A stretch of DNA of 64,000 nt from Ulva prolifera. Lineage: Eukaryota > Chlorophyta > Ulvophyceae > Ulvales > Ulvaceae. The translations under genes were made by a program, and so were the position numbers. The notes beneath the pieces are model-generated. The model saw only the letters and a program-made list of their open reading frames with translations, did not search any database and was not told where the DNA came from. The stretch lies in NCBI GenBank assembly GCA_023078555.1, contig CM041197.1:3196501-3260500 (forward strand). Direction: 5' to 3'. Of the stretch, positions 25,001 to 36,246 are shown piece after piece (within the stretch, counting starts at the first letter, position 1; the number at the start of each line of letters is the position of its first letter).

Positions 25001-26535
25001 AAGATATGAGCTAGCAGCTAGGCATTAGCCGGGTGTGTGGGTCGGCTGCTTACCCATCGAGAATGGTATTGCAATTTCCCCAGGAGGTGGATTACTGAAT
25101 TTGTAGCCTGTCTTCTTGTCCACATGCTGACCTGCTGGAGACGCCCAGTACGAAGCACTATCCTGAAATGCCTTGTGGCGTTGTTTCTTGTATATTTCCA
25201 GGTTGTCCAACAATGGATCCATCAGATCAAGAACAGTCTCCCGTACATCAAAGCAATAAATGTTTCTTTTGGGAGTCACGGCGCCTGTTTCGGACACATT
25301 AAATCTGAGGTTTCCACACCCTTCAGCTGCACAGATGGTACCTGTATGACTGGCATATGCTGCAGGTGGGAGATGCGGGAAAACTGTCCAGCATTTATCA
25401 CAAATATGACTCGTTCTGGCAGCGCTGGCCTCCACGTCCAACACGGCCTTCACCATGTGATACGAAGCCGGATACAAGTTGCCCTTTGGCAAAATGAGAT
25501 GATGCATCATGGCGCATATTTGGTCGATCACTGTATCTGTCACTCGGTGGTCATTCTTCATTGAGGCTAGCCAGTCACAGGCCTGCACCACCGTCACATC
25601 ATGGCCCTCCGCAATGGGCCTATGCCGCTCCTGTCGCAACCACGCTCCCGTTCCACGCTTCAGCCTTGGCTGAGCTGCCCCAGCGAGTGGCGCAGGCACC
25701 CCAAGTCTCCTCTGACCGGGGGCCTGGTGGATAGGTAAGGGTACATGAGCACCCACGGCTGCGGCTGCATCGGCCAACTGAAGGCCTTCAAGATGTGCCA
25801 CAGCACCGCCGATGGCAGCACCCAGTGGAAGGACTGGCTCCGGCACGTCCGGAGGTGCTAGATCAATGTCGCCAAGGTCCAGAAGGTCTTCGTCCTCATC
25901 AAGGCCGCCTCGAGCTCGCCACTCAAAAGCTCCGACCAGATCCTGCAAGACTGTTGAGATTGACCATCTCAACACAGGCTGGTATGGTCCTTGTGGATTA
26001 TTGGAATGTTCACAGTGCATGGTACCATCTTACGTGTGATGTTGGCCAGGTTTGGTGATCACACCTCGTACTCAGCCATGATGGCTGCCTCTTGCATAGC
26101 TTGTGCTATTAATTCAGCCTCCTCTTGCGCGGCTGGCGAGTCATCATAACATTGTGGTATCTCGGGGCGGTTAAAATCGCCAGGCGGAGAGTGATCTGTG
26201 CCAAGCCCTGCAAGCTTGCCCGCGATGGCACTGCCAACATGGGTTCCAGGTCGAGGGCCGGACAAGCAATCGGGAGTATCAGAGAAACCATCATTCACAA
26301 ATGGAGTCTCCGATTCTTCTTGACGCGGAGCAAGGGGGGCGGCGGAGCAAGGATGATACTCAGCGTACGCCTTGTCTGGGAACACAGCCTGGCATCGGCG
26401 GCAGCGGTACCGAACAACGCCGGCTGCGTCCACCTCGATGCATATGCTCCGTGCCTCTAGATCAAAGTCTAGTTGTGCATGAGTTCTTCGTCTACGTTTT
26501 TGCATAGGCTGTGGACTCCCTTCAACACTGCTCAT
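22040..26535 (-). CDS. CACTA transposase (Tnp2 type)
   Basis: Probable multi-exon gene. Exons supported by splice sites and phase are 26535-26065, 25942-25054, 24961-24761 and from 24678; later exons lie near 24300-23860, 23850-23520, 23518-23280 and 23185-22040, with joins I did not resolve. Landmarks of the Tnp2 family appear in order: a two-Cys-pair region (CDKCWTVF, then CAAEGCGNLRF), then GGDGVQIYTNK with the likely first catalytic Asp, VQGPTEPGSYHD followed by a PIREFF segment, LHRTAKNACFGCVFSG, and a C-terminal block with LHLAAMHLADQIRACGPGF and WVERMVQLVKRMVK. The protein would cut and join the CACTA ends. It is transcribed away from the accessory gene. One N-terminal region (CRRCQAVF) may be another metal-binding site. 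Integrity of all exons is not established. Confidence 0.8.
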
Positions 26536-26889
26536 GGTTTTGATGTCTGAGGTGTTCGTCGCTGAATGAACCAGGCCCAGGGACGGCTGCAGATGCGGAT
26601 ACGGACAGTCGACGGGAGGTTCACAAGTTCACACCGTCAACATCGCACTGTAAGTCTGGGCACAGGGCATGTGGAATGTGGTCTAGCAATGTGTTGTTGT
26701 TCATAATGGAGTAGCTGCATAGCGGCAGGCGAGCCGCACTTGTCGCCATAGCCACGCTGTCTACATGTAGACGCGACGCGCTGGTTCAAAATGTAGATAC
26801 GGCGCAGGCGCTCACTATAACCGGCGACGCCACATGAAGACGTCAGAGTTTGGTTACGCAAGCTTCTAGCGACCGATATTTTAGTTGCA
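26536..26889. promoter_or_regulatory. Presumed bidirectional promoter of the two CACTA genes
   Basis: A 354-bp interval between the start codons of two divergent genes (26535 minus and 26890 plus). No convincing TATA element is visible. The role is inferred from gene order only. Confidence 0.45.
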
Positions 26890-27941
26890 ATGCCGGACAT
26901 CACGCTACGCTGCGCCAATGGCGACAGCCGAACGACACAGCGCTTCTGCGAGTCCCACACGGACGATGCCAATAAGTCGACTTTCATGCTCACTCTCTTG
27001 GTGAACTGCGGTATTTATCCAGCACCCGGGACGGACGGGTCCGAATGGTCGACTCATATGTTTTTCGTCTCTCCGATCGGGGCAAAGGGTCCAGCATGTC
27101 CGTCATTGTTCACCGGACTCCTGTTGTATGACCGCCTATGCAGGACTGTTGCATTGGCAGATGGAGCTGATCCAGTAGCCCCAGAACTACCGGGCTTCAA
27201 TTGGTCGGTTTCGAGCATGACAGGGCATCAACCATCAACAACGAAGACTGAAGGCCCCGCGCGATCCTCCATAAGCGACAAGACGACCGCACAGAAGCTT
27301 GACAAGCATGGTGTCAAGCTTCGCGGTGGCATTCACATGTGTGATGCTATCAGGCTCCGCCTGAGGCAGCTCCCCTCCCCATACGCCATGGAGTGTGAAA
27401 AGACCCGTGCCTTTCTGAATCCTGACCACTTGCCCAACAACAGCTGGCTTGGAATCAATGCCGTCAAGCGAATGGCTAAGTTTGCGAGAATGGTACGCTT
27501 GTAGATCATCTCATATGAGACACACGATGCGGACCACGAAAAACACACCCACACATGGACGAGGGCCTGCAACAGACTCGCTACGCTGTGCAGGGGCTAG
27601 AAGACAAGACAGCAACGGAAGCTGATCTGGTAGCCCGGCAAGAAGTGTGCAACTTGGCCGCTGCATGTGAAACCATGTTGAAGGCGTACAAAGATGATCA
27701 CCCACAGTATGTTCACACGACTATGTTGATGTATGAAACAACAATTGTTCTTCAATCTTGAATCTTCAGGCGACTCAATGACGCATGCAAATACAGCCTG
27801 AGTACCACAATAACTAACCAGAATGCAAGCATTCGGAAGCATCAGAGAGCGGTGCTGGCGAACCAGAACCCTGGACAAGAGGTACGAGGTCCCGGGAAGG
27901 ATCTCAGGGATGTTTACAACATGTTCGAATACACCATGGTA

Positions 27942-27972
<31 letters not shown>

Positions 27973-29544
27973 AATACCTTACATGTCGGTAACCATTGGC
28001 AGGTTAGACGTGACGGTGGCACCAACAAACGTCCAAACGAGGAGTACAAGACTCGCCTGCGGTGGGCTTTAGAAGATGCACATTGGCCTCCCTGGAAGCC
28101 AGATGAGCCAAAGAACCAGGACAAGAACAGGGTCCAGATTCACAGGCAACCTCAAATTGAGCAGAGTGGTCAGACACCTGAGAAGAGTACGCCCGAGGGT
28201 GGCCCCGAACAGCCAGCCAACAAAGCCCGACGCAAACTGTCAAATGGAGATACAAACTCGTTTTCGGAGGTCTGTACAAGATTGCAAGCACATCTGCATG
28301 TGCAATCTCTGCTGTCTCTGCTTGTGCCACTGTGCTGACCATTGATGTCTCTCGTGAACATGCAGATCCTGAGAGCGTCCAAAATGATGACAGTGACAGA
28401 GAAAAATTTTGAACAGACCTGCAAGTGGATGGGCGCAGATCCTAAGAACTGTGGAAAGACTACGCTGCCGCCTGTGAGTGGTTACAACTGCAAACGGCCT
28501 TGTCCGGAAACTGACGTGCAGGATGCAGCAGAGCAAATTCAGAGTCCAAAGCCTGTCGGGTTGATGTGGTCGGAGGCCGCTCAGTCAACCACTGCTGTGG
28601 TATGGCACCTACCTGCAGATCCATTTCCATATGATAGTGACCCGCTGAGTTGAACACCACAGGCTTCCTCACTGCAGGGCCAAGAGGAGGTCCGTCCAGT
28701 GACACCTGCAGAGTTTTTCGCCCAAGCACCACCCCAGCGCGTCGCTGACTCAGCCATGCTGCCTGCTGCACCTCACGATACTGCCCCAGGCATTTATTTG
28801 TTGCCAGGCCCAAGCCATGTAGCCCTGGGGACTCCCCGTGATACAATGTGCCCACCAGCTACCGCCATCGATGCTGTGCTAACCCGCATGGGCGTTGACG
28901 ACAACGAGTTGATTGGCCTGGATGAGGACGCTGATGAGGACGTACATGAGGCTGACACAGATCAGCCGCATCTAGAACAGGTGGGTGCACAAACTAGCTT
29001 TGCCACCTCCTCAAATGCAGGCTCAGTGTTCCCTCCCGTACCTTGGGCGGCCTCGACCTGAGCTTACGATAGTGCGCAATGTAGACCGTTGAGCAGCAGC
29101 TGGCCGAGGTGACCAAGGGATGTACATCAATCCAGGCTGACATCGAAACCAAACAAGCAAGACTGCATGACCTGGAAGCGCCCGAGGCAGGGCCAAAGAA
29201 CAAGACAGCAAAGGAGCGGCGGACACTGGCGGCTAGCATCAAGGACCTACAGGTGTGTGCTATCTAGAACTCGAGGCTGCAGCTGTGTCACCGAAGTAGC
29301 ATTGTGACGGTACACCACACCTCCGTCATACCTGCATCGAATGTTGGAAAGTGACTGCAACGAGCTGTGCATCGCCATGTGCATGGCCTTGCAAATGCCT
29401 GTGCATGCATATCATATGATATAAATCATATGACTCGATTGATTCAGGTCCATTTATGGCACGCAGGAGCAGTTAAATGCAAAGTTGCGCAAGAAGGCAG
29501 ATGTTGCGATGCAGCTCGTCCAGAAATTACAGGCAGCGATGTAG
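26890..29544 (+). CDS. Accessory gene of the CACTA element, unknown product
   Basis: A divergent second gene on the element, the position held by TnpA-like genes in plant CACTA elements. The first open block (26890-27504, start MPDITLRCANG) encodes about 200 residues without a recognised domain. Further likely exons follow: 27555-27705, 27855-27940, 28003-28270 (Lys/Arg and Gln-rich, ending KARRKLSNGDTNSFSE), 28366-28650, 28680-28980 (acidic, GLDEDADEDVHEAD), 29085-29252 and 29460-29544. The last two are heptad-like (EQLNAKLRKKADVAMQLVQ) and suggest a coiled coil. A DNA-binding or transposase partner is a guess from position; I see no sequence match. Exon limits and the final reading frame are approximate. 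Confidence 0.5.
27945..27972. repeat. (CT)14 microsatellite
   Basis: About fourteen CT dinucleotides in a probable intron of the accessory gene. Confidence 0.95.
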
Positions 29545-29729
29545 AAAGACGAGTCACACCGCTGGACCAAGAGATGTCATAGAACCTGCCAATTGTCATA
29601 AGCTGATTGATGTCGACTTCGTCGCTGGGAAGATCTGCAACTGTGTGCGCAGTCTAGGAACAGCCAGCGCATGTACGCACTGGCCCACAGAAACTTGTAA
29701 ACCACATGCTCCCGCCAGATATGTGGCCT

Positions 29730-30195
29730 GTCGTAATGTACATCTTCGCTATGAGATAGTGTGCCTCTGCAGTACACGAACACATGTGCAACAGTACACT
29801 ATCCCGCGATTTGAAGCGTACACGAGCGCAAGAACTGTATAGATAATGCATCGATGATGCAAAGATTTTACCAAGTGTACACGATCTGACAACTCGTGTA
29901 CTCGACGTGCACGAGTCGGCGTTCCCTTGTGTACCGGCAAACAGTACAGTTTGCTCGCCCGCGTAGACACTCCGCGTACATTTCACCTGGGAGTGTACAT
30001 TGCTGCTCACGGGCGATCAGGCCTGGCGGCAGCAAAATGTACATTTCCTATCCTATACTGCACCAATCAAGCCGCAGAACGTACCTTTCACATGCACGAG
30101 TGCAAATGCCAGCAGGCATTCGGTCTACATTAGCATGCCATTTCTGTTGCTGTTCGGAGGCAGAATCCCGCTCGAAAGTGTACATTCCTGCGTGC
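29730..30195. repeat. Right subterminal TGTACA cluster of the CACTA element
   Basis: About a dozen TGTACA, GTACAC or GTACAT words in both orientations between 29737 and 30180, the counterpart of the left cluster. It ends directly at the right inverted repeat. Confidence 0.75.
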
Positions 30196-30581
30196 CCACC
30201 ATCTTTGTAGTGAAATCACAGTGTGCATCTCAATATATGCACACGAACAGCCAGGATTACTTCGGGGATCTTTCTCAGTACTCCAAGACAATCCCGCCCG
30301 GGCTGTCCCATGCATACGATCCGCAGATCTATAGGATATATCCTTGCATGGGAGCACCTGTCACCACATAGCTGCCTGCAGGCCCATGCGTTGTGACATA
30401 TCAGACCTTGCCGATGCATCACCATGGTGATAGGCCGGACACATGCCTGCGTTTGGAGAGCGAGGAGCCTTGAGTCGAGGTGTCCGCTCTCGCAGGGCAT
30501 CATACCGGACAACAAGTTAACAAAATCGAGGGTGGCTTGGAACCCCCGGGCAGAACCCCCAGTGACCACAAGTTTCTGCCT

Positions 30582-30964
30582 CTGTGGGCAAAATCAGCAT
30601 TTTGGCCGAAAAGGGGCTTTTTTCCGGGGCACTTATCCACATTCGCCAAGGGACCTTACAATAATAATTCGGGAGGTTAATGTGACTATAGAGACACCGC
30701 CCTGGTGTGGGTTCATGGAGCGTTTGCAGTAGCTGTGCCTAGGTTGTTGTCCGGATGGTCGGCTGGACCGCCATTTGGGTTTTTCTCGCGTGGAGGCCAG
30801 TCGTTGCTGTGAGTTGGTTTGTTTATAAAGGCCTTAAGTTGCTCTGACATACAATGGCCCAATAGTTGTCAATTGCCACACATAGACACCGCCTAGGGCC
30901 CAGGGCTGTCTGAGCTGCTCGTGTTCCCGTTGGACTTGTGCATGGCCCGAGTTCAGGCCCCCCT
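30582..30964 (+). mobile_element. Degraded end of the same family as the 1.86-kb TIR element, with a later insertion
   Basis: The sequence GCATTTTGGCCGAAAA and the terminal block ending GGCCCCCCT match the right end of the element at 19158-21014. The block TAGAGACACCGCC near 30690 reappears as TAGACACCGCC at about 30884, which suggests that 180-190 bp were inserted between them with duplication of roughly a dozen bases. The inserted piece carries the dispersed motif described under findings. The left end of this copy is not seen. Confidence 0.65.
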
Positions 30965-31409
30965 CAAACTTTACCACATTGTATGCCATCAACAAAGCTG
31001 GCACAAGGAGCAATCACATCAGAACACACCGCAACCACAGGCCCCGAGCAAACACTCTGTACCAGGCTGCCCTCAATTGGCTGTGGGACCGCCTTGGCTG
31101 TTCCGCGGCCGGTTGCGCTGAGCTGGCGCTGCGCCGATTCAGGTGCGCACAGGCGCACTTTGACCCTCGAGCGCCGATTCGATGTCACAGCTGGCACGTC
31201 GTGCCATGGGCCATAATCAGCGGCGCCTGTGCTGACATTGTCATCCCTGTACATGTGCGCGGCCAGCTTCGAGGATATCCAGTGATACGTGTTGTGCTTG
31301 TTGGCCAGCGTGGTCATTTGCGTTGGCCATTGTCGTACTTGCACATTGCGACCTCAAGCAATGTAGGCAATACCGTCGCGGGTGCCGTTACCGTGTTAAA
31401 CCTTCAAGC

Positions 31410-34213
31410 ATGATTTATGTAGATTGTGTGCATGTGTATTGTAAGCAGCTTAGGAATGGGCGGTTTCAGCGGTCTCGCCAGAGCGTCTGCAATCGACACT
31501 CAAGCTGTCCGCGAGCGGCAGCTACGAGTTCGGCGGATGTGATAATCATGGGTGATCTTCACTTGAAACATGATGTGATGGATGCTTTCTACCATGCCAG
31601 GAGTCAAATGAAGGTGCTTCTTTGTTGTGCGGGACAAGGTTGCAGGGCTATGGTCACGCAAGCCATGCATAGCAGCACGCCTGACCTGAAGATACAGACG
31701 CTGTAGGAAGTTCTTCAAGAGCATGATGGCCGGGAAAAGATGGTCGTGCAGCTGGGCGATGTGGGCACTGGTCCAACAAGCGGCTCACCTGAAGCCTTTG
31801 CGAAAGCCAAGGAGTTTCTAGATGGCTTCAATGTCCCATTCCGCGTCATCACTGGTGAGGTTCATTCTTCAAGGTCTGTACGCAGCGTGCGATGCGAAAG
31901 GGCGGCTTGGCAGATGGCCACTGCTCGAGCTGCGAGCAAGCTTTGCCAAGAAACAGCTACTTGCAGTCACACCCAGTTCGAATGCCAGGAGTTTCCTCCC
32001 CCTTTTGGGGCCCCGAGTAATCCTGCTTTGCTTTGCCGCATGCTGCAGCATTCAAGTCACTCAGCAGCCGGGAAACTGCCCTGACCATGTGCTCCTGAGC
32101 ATGAGGAGCAGTGGGCGCGCTGGCGTGCATGGCCACGCTCGGGTCACGGCGCGCCTGTGCATGTACAGGGAACCACGATCTCGAGGGCACGATGTTCGAC
32201 ACGGATGAGGCCAACCTCACAGCCTGGCAGGAGGCGTGGGGGCAGCACCACCACTGGGTGCACGACGCCGGCCCCGCGGTGCTCATCGGCATCTCCACCA
32301 CGCGGTACCGCAGCAACGAGATGAGCCACCATGAGGTGCACGTGGACGCCGAGCAGCGCGCCTGGCTGCGCCGCGTGCTCCGCGACGTCGCGCCCGAAAA
32401 GCCCGCCGTGCTGTTCTCGCACGCGCCCCCCATGGGCTGCGGCCTCAAGGTCATTCACAACCTGCACGTGAAGAACAGGTGTGCGCACCGCTGCATGCAT
32501 GCTGCCATACCACCCGGGTTGCAGCTGCATACGTCTGCCCGCAGCAGGGGTCATCGGCTGGATCTGGATTTGATAGGATCTTTGGGGATCTGCTTCTAAT
32601 GAAGTTTTGGTAGTTTGTTTGGTGCTCTGCTATGCAATGACCCGAGGTGTTGCAACATGTTCAACAGGGGCCACCGGCTGGTGGGTGTGCTGTGTGCTGT
32701 GCTGCCACGTGCTGCATGCTGCGCAGGTGTGCGTGGCTAAACCATTCCTCGGCGCCGCACGAGTACATGCAGCTGCTCGCCGACTTCCCCCGCGTGCGCG
32801 CCTGGTTCTCCGGCCACTTCCACCTGAGCCACAACTACGCGGACAGCGTCGTGGCCACGGGGGCGTGCACGTTTGTGCAGACGGGCGTGATCGGGCCGCA
32901 CTGCAACCGCGATGGGGAGCGCCACTCGCGCCTGCTGCGCCTCTCGCCTGAACGCTGCAAGGTGCTGCCCTCGCTGCTGCGGCACCTGCAGACCGTTCCT
33001 GCTGTGCCGGGGCGGCACATGCTCGCGAGCCAGGCGGGGAGTGCGCCCATTCCTGGACTCATCGCCCGGGCTCGAAGCGCGCTGTGTGCCGGCTGGACGT
33101 TGGGGCCATGGCTGATGCTGGCCTGCCTGGCTGAAAGCGCGACTGTGTTCATGCTGTGCCGCTGGGAGGCTGGCCTGCTGCTGGGAGGCTGGCCTGCGCC
33201 TGCCGCACTCCCCGTCGCCTGGCCGCCTGCTTCTTTCATGTCCCCCGCAGCTCCGGGGCTGCTGTGACGCGGGGCGAGATATCGATTTGACGACGAGGAA
33301 TCGGCTGGGAATGTGGCTGGACATCGCGGCAGCGGTGCTCTCTATGGCATGTGCCGGCGGGGATGCTCCACGCTGTGCTTGACTGCTGCAGGTGTACACC
33401 GTCGACCACGAGGACGGCGGCCGCACACGCCTCGACGTCGACTTTGCGTGGGCCGATGCCGCGGCGCCAGTGCCGGTGACGCCGGACGAGGAGATCGTGT
33501 GCGACGTCAGTGCGGGGTACGTGTGCGCGCGCGACGTGTGCTCCGTGCTGTGGCGCGACGACGTGCGGTGGTGGCCGATCGGGGCGACCCACATGCTCGC
33601 GCTGCAGGACGGCATGTTGCTCGAGTACGACACCGTGACATTCGCGCCCACCGGTGCGCCCCTGGCCGCCGTGCCCACTGTCTGCTCTCTGCGTGTGCTG
33701 TCGATCTGCGTTCTTGCCTGTGCCATACTCAGGAAGGTTCCGTCCTGTGGGTCTGCGAACAGTGTGCATGGGTTTATAGCACTGTGCTGCTGTCCGCCTT
33801 GCCCCCGGCACCTATGGCCACAAACCTGCGCACCATCTGCCCTGCTTTCAATTGCTGTTCTCACGTCCCCAGCATGGGTGGCCCACCTGCTGGACATGTG
33901 GTAGGCCGATGTTTAGGGCCAAATGCAACATTCGAGGCGGGGGCCGGGTGCAGGGGCTGTGACTCTCGATGTTGCGGGCGCCGAGGTGCGCCTGCTGGAC
34001 GATGCGGGGCACGACGTCACACAAGACGTGCAGGGCAGCGGCGCATGCGTCTCATGCGTCCAGCTTGTGGACCCCGGCAGCGGCGAGGTGCTGCGCGACT
34101 TCCCCCGCAACGAGTGGGGCACGTTCTTCCAGGTCTTCCAGCCGAACAAGTGGAAGCTGAAGCGGCGGCAGCTGGCGCAGGGCACGGCGGCGCGCGAGAG
34201 CGTCATGCTGTAG
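31410..34213 (+). CDS. Calcineurin-like metallophosphoesterase
   Basis: Six exons: 31410-31613, 31707-31854, 32169-32478, 32727-32961, 33392-33653 and 33954-34213, all phase-consistent, giving about 472 residues. All five metal-binding blocks of the calcineurin-like fold are present: GDLHLK, QLGDVG, TGNHDLE, FSHAPP and SGHFHLSHNY. The protein is therefore probably a di-metal phosphohydrolase; the substrate is unknown. The region with TGVIGPHCNRDG and the extra C-terminal domain resemble an uncharacterised plant and cyanobacterial family. The start at 31410 is tentative; the first 45 residues are basic and may be a transit peptide. Exons 1-2 have ordinary base use while exons 3-6 use almost only G or C at third positions. 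Confidence 0.8.
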
Positions 34214-34428
34214 CGGCCGCACACGCGCCCGCGGCCGGCGCCGACGGGCAGTGGCTGGGCATGCTGTGCATGCTGTGCGCGGGGTTGTCGAGGGCGTGCA
34301 TGCGTTCGGCTTTCCAGCGCTGGGCTCGCCCCTTACACAGTCAGAGAGTCTGCTCTACAGCTCAAGTTCCTTTGCGCGGTTCTTGCTTCCGTATTTCCTG
34401 TGCAGCGACAACGCATGAGCGTGGTCAG

Positions 34429-35134
34429 CTGGCACCTTGCATGGCATGCCAGAAGGTGCAGAACCACCGTCGTGGATCCCTTTGTTGGCGTTTCCGTCAA
34501 ATGCCTCGGAGTTTGCCATGGGTGGCGACGGATCGGGCTCAGTCCTTCTCGGTCCGCAGTGGCATCGATTTGTGCCTATCAACATGCCCCAGTCTGAAGA
34601 CTGGTGCTGTATATGCGCGTATAGGCTGCTGGGCGCTGTGGGCCAGCTCTGACGCTCTGTGGGCTCATGGGACTGAGATTAACCAGAGCTGGGTGCACAC
34701 TCGGGCAGCTTGCTCAGGTCTGGACAACGCACGTTGCAAATACAGATTTTGGTGTCAGCTTTCCAGTACATTGTGGTCCGCAACACTGTCAGCTTCCTTG
34801 ATCGCGGAAAGAGTGGACAAGCTTGATGTGAGTTTGTCTTTGCAACCCTTCTGGTACATCTGCACTTGCTCAAGTGTCCCAGGCAGGTGCCCAGGCCATG
34901 CACGCTGCAACGAAAGCTTCTGCCGCTGACATAGTTCCGCCTAGACACATTGTGAATCTGTTGTTCAGTATTCTGATCTCAGAACTGGGATTCAGGGCTC
35001 CTCGCTGCGGGGTTCCGCCATGCAACGGCCATTTTCATGTCAAGCTCATCTGTGATGTGCTACAAACTGCACAAGCATCCATTTCTCCAGGCCGTGGATC
35101 ACACAAGCTCCTAGTTGCTGAGATTACACATTGA
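34429..35134 (+). CDS. Uncharacterised gene, partial exon set
   Basis: Three plausible exons on the plus strand. One covers about 34429-34605 (contains LLAFPSNASEFAMGGDGSG). Two more join in phase: 34759-34827 (ends LIAERVDKLD) and 34883-35134 (contains DIVPPRHIVNLLFSILISEL, stop at 35132). The link between the first and second is not resolved, nor are the start and any later exons. I recognise no family. Composition and phase are the only support, so part of this may be noncoding. Confidence 0.35.
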
Positions 35135-36246
35135 CAAGTCACACGGGCATGGGAATCGTGTGGCAGAACATTGGAGCAGGCCCAACATGCACCATTCTAC
35201 AGCTATGGACCCAGATGCTCCACACGCAATTTCTGCAAATCCAATCTACTTTACATGCTACACCGCAACCCACAACACTTGGCCATGTAGACAAAACCGA
35301 CACACAAAGCTACTCTATCTGCATATAGAAGTGTCCAACTTTATTGTAGTGATGCGCATCTGTTCTTGTGTTCATTTGTCAGTGTGTCATCTAGTGCGCC
35401 AGATGTGAAAACTGTGCTGAAGCCTGCAGCACATGGGTGCCTGTGCTGGGACGAAAGCTGCTCCGCCTGGCACAAGGCATCCACTTGAATGAAGCAATAC
35501 GATCCAGCACGAGACAAGCTCGAATGTCGCTGGACGTCGATTCAAGCAGTGCCTTCGGAATGGCCATTCTGCATAAGTGACCAGGTCAGTCTGCCATGGG
35601 TCCACCTGATGTGCTGGGCCATCTGAGCACGAGTCCAGACCTTCACTGCACACGCAGGCGTATACACTGTATGCGAACATGCTGCGTGTGTAAAGTGATC
35701 TATGGCATACCATGCATCCTGTCAAGCAAACCTCAATAAGTGTATGCAGTGCCGGTCGCTAGAGCGCTCCATGCGGATACGGCCATTGCAGTGCAGTCAT
35801 GGTAAGATGTGGATGTCCTGACATCGAGTCAGTACTCTGCCCTGCATCAGCTGGCAGCCTGTTGTGGCCAGCGATTTTTGACTGATCAGGTCTTTCTCTG
35901 AGACGTTGTGGCTGCACGAACCAGACACACCTGGATATCCACTGAGCCAGATGACTGTAGGATGCCAGCAGATGCTGGTTCCATGACATCAACGCCTCGC
36001 CCCGTACCCCCAGGAATCGTGTCGCCGGGGTGTTCAGAGTCGCGTGCCTGCAGCCTCTGCTGCGCCGCCTTCATATAAATGGACTTGTTCTGCATGCTCA
36101 ACTGCATTTCGAATTGTCCAACGCACAGCACCACACCATTCACTCGACTAGCACAATTATGACCAGAGTTTCGGCTATGGTGAAGTAGTGATTGTACATT
36201 AAATTCGAATGTGTGATCCTGAATGCATCAGCAACTGCAAATCATG
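35135..36246. other. Stretch with no recognised gene
   Basis: Short open frames on both strands, none with a family signature. It could hold further exons of the uncharacterised gene to the left or the 3' untranslated end of B9D1 on the right. Confidence 0.5.

Larger units (their letters stand above)
17996..30212. mobile_element. CACTA (En/Spm) DNA transposon, 12.2 kb
   Basis: Both ends carry an inverted repeat beginning CACTACAAAGATGGT; about 38 bp match with one mismatch. A 3-bp duplication AAA flanks it (17993-17995 and 30213-30215), as expected for CACTA elements. Removing the element restores a Copia LTR. Inside each end is a TGTACA-rich subterminal zone, the usual type of transposase binding array. 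Two divergent genes occupy the right half: a Tnp2-type transposase on the minus strand and an accessory gene on the plus strand. The left third is a 344-bp tandem array interrupted by another transposon. The clean duplication and near-perfect termini suggest a recent insertion; whether it is active is unknown. Confidence 0.93.
17030..30398 (-). mobile_element. Second Copia element, 5' end only, its LTR split by the CACTA element
   Basis: A minus-strand relative of the Copia at 8521. The interior at about 17030-17838 matches the start of gag (KLPEWNFKTESFVAY is shared), and the primer binding site TGGTATCGG lies at 17830-17838. Its 5' LTR begins TGTCAG at 17839 and runs to 17995, then resumes at 30216 and ends TGTGACA at 30398; together about 340 bp. 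The 12.2 kb between is a later CACTA insertion. The rest of the element is missing, so it is a broken fossil. The left limit, next to the Gypsy LTR, is approximate. Confidence 0.82.

Noticed and set aside
32737-33897. 386-residue minus-strand frame
   Set aside because: Antisense shadow of the GC-rich phosphoesterase exons, with no family match.
33313-34929. 538-residue plus-strand frame
   Set aside because: Out of frame with the phosphoesterase exons, which carry all catalytic motifs and consistent splice phases.
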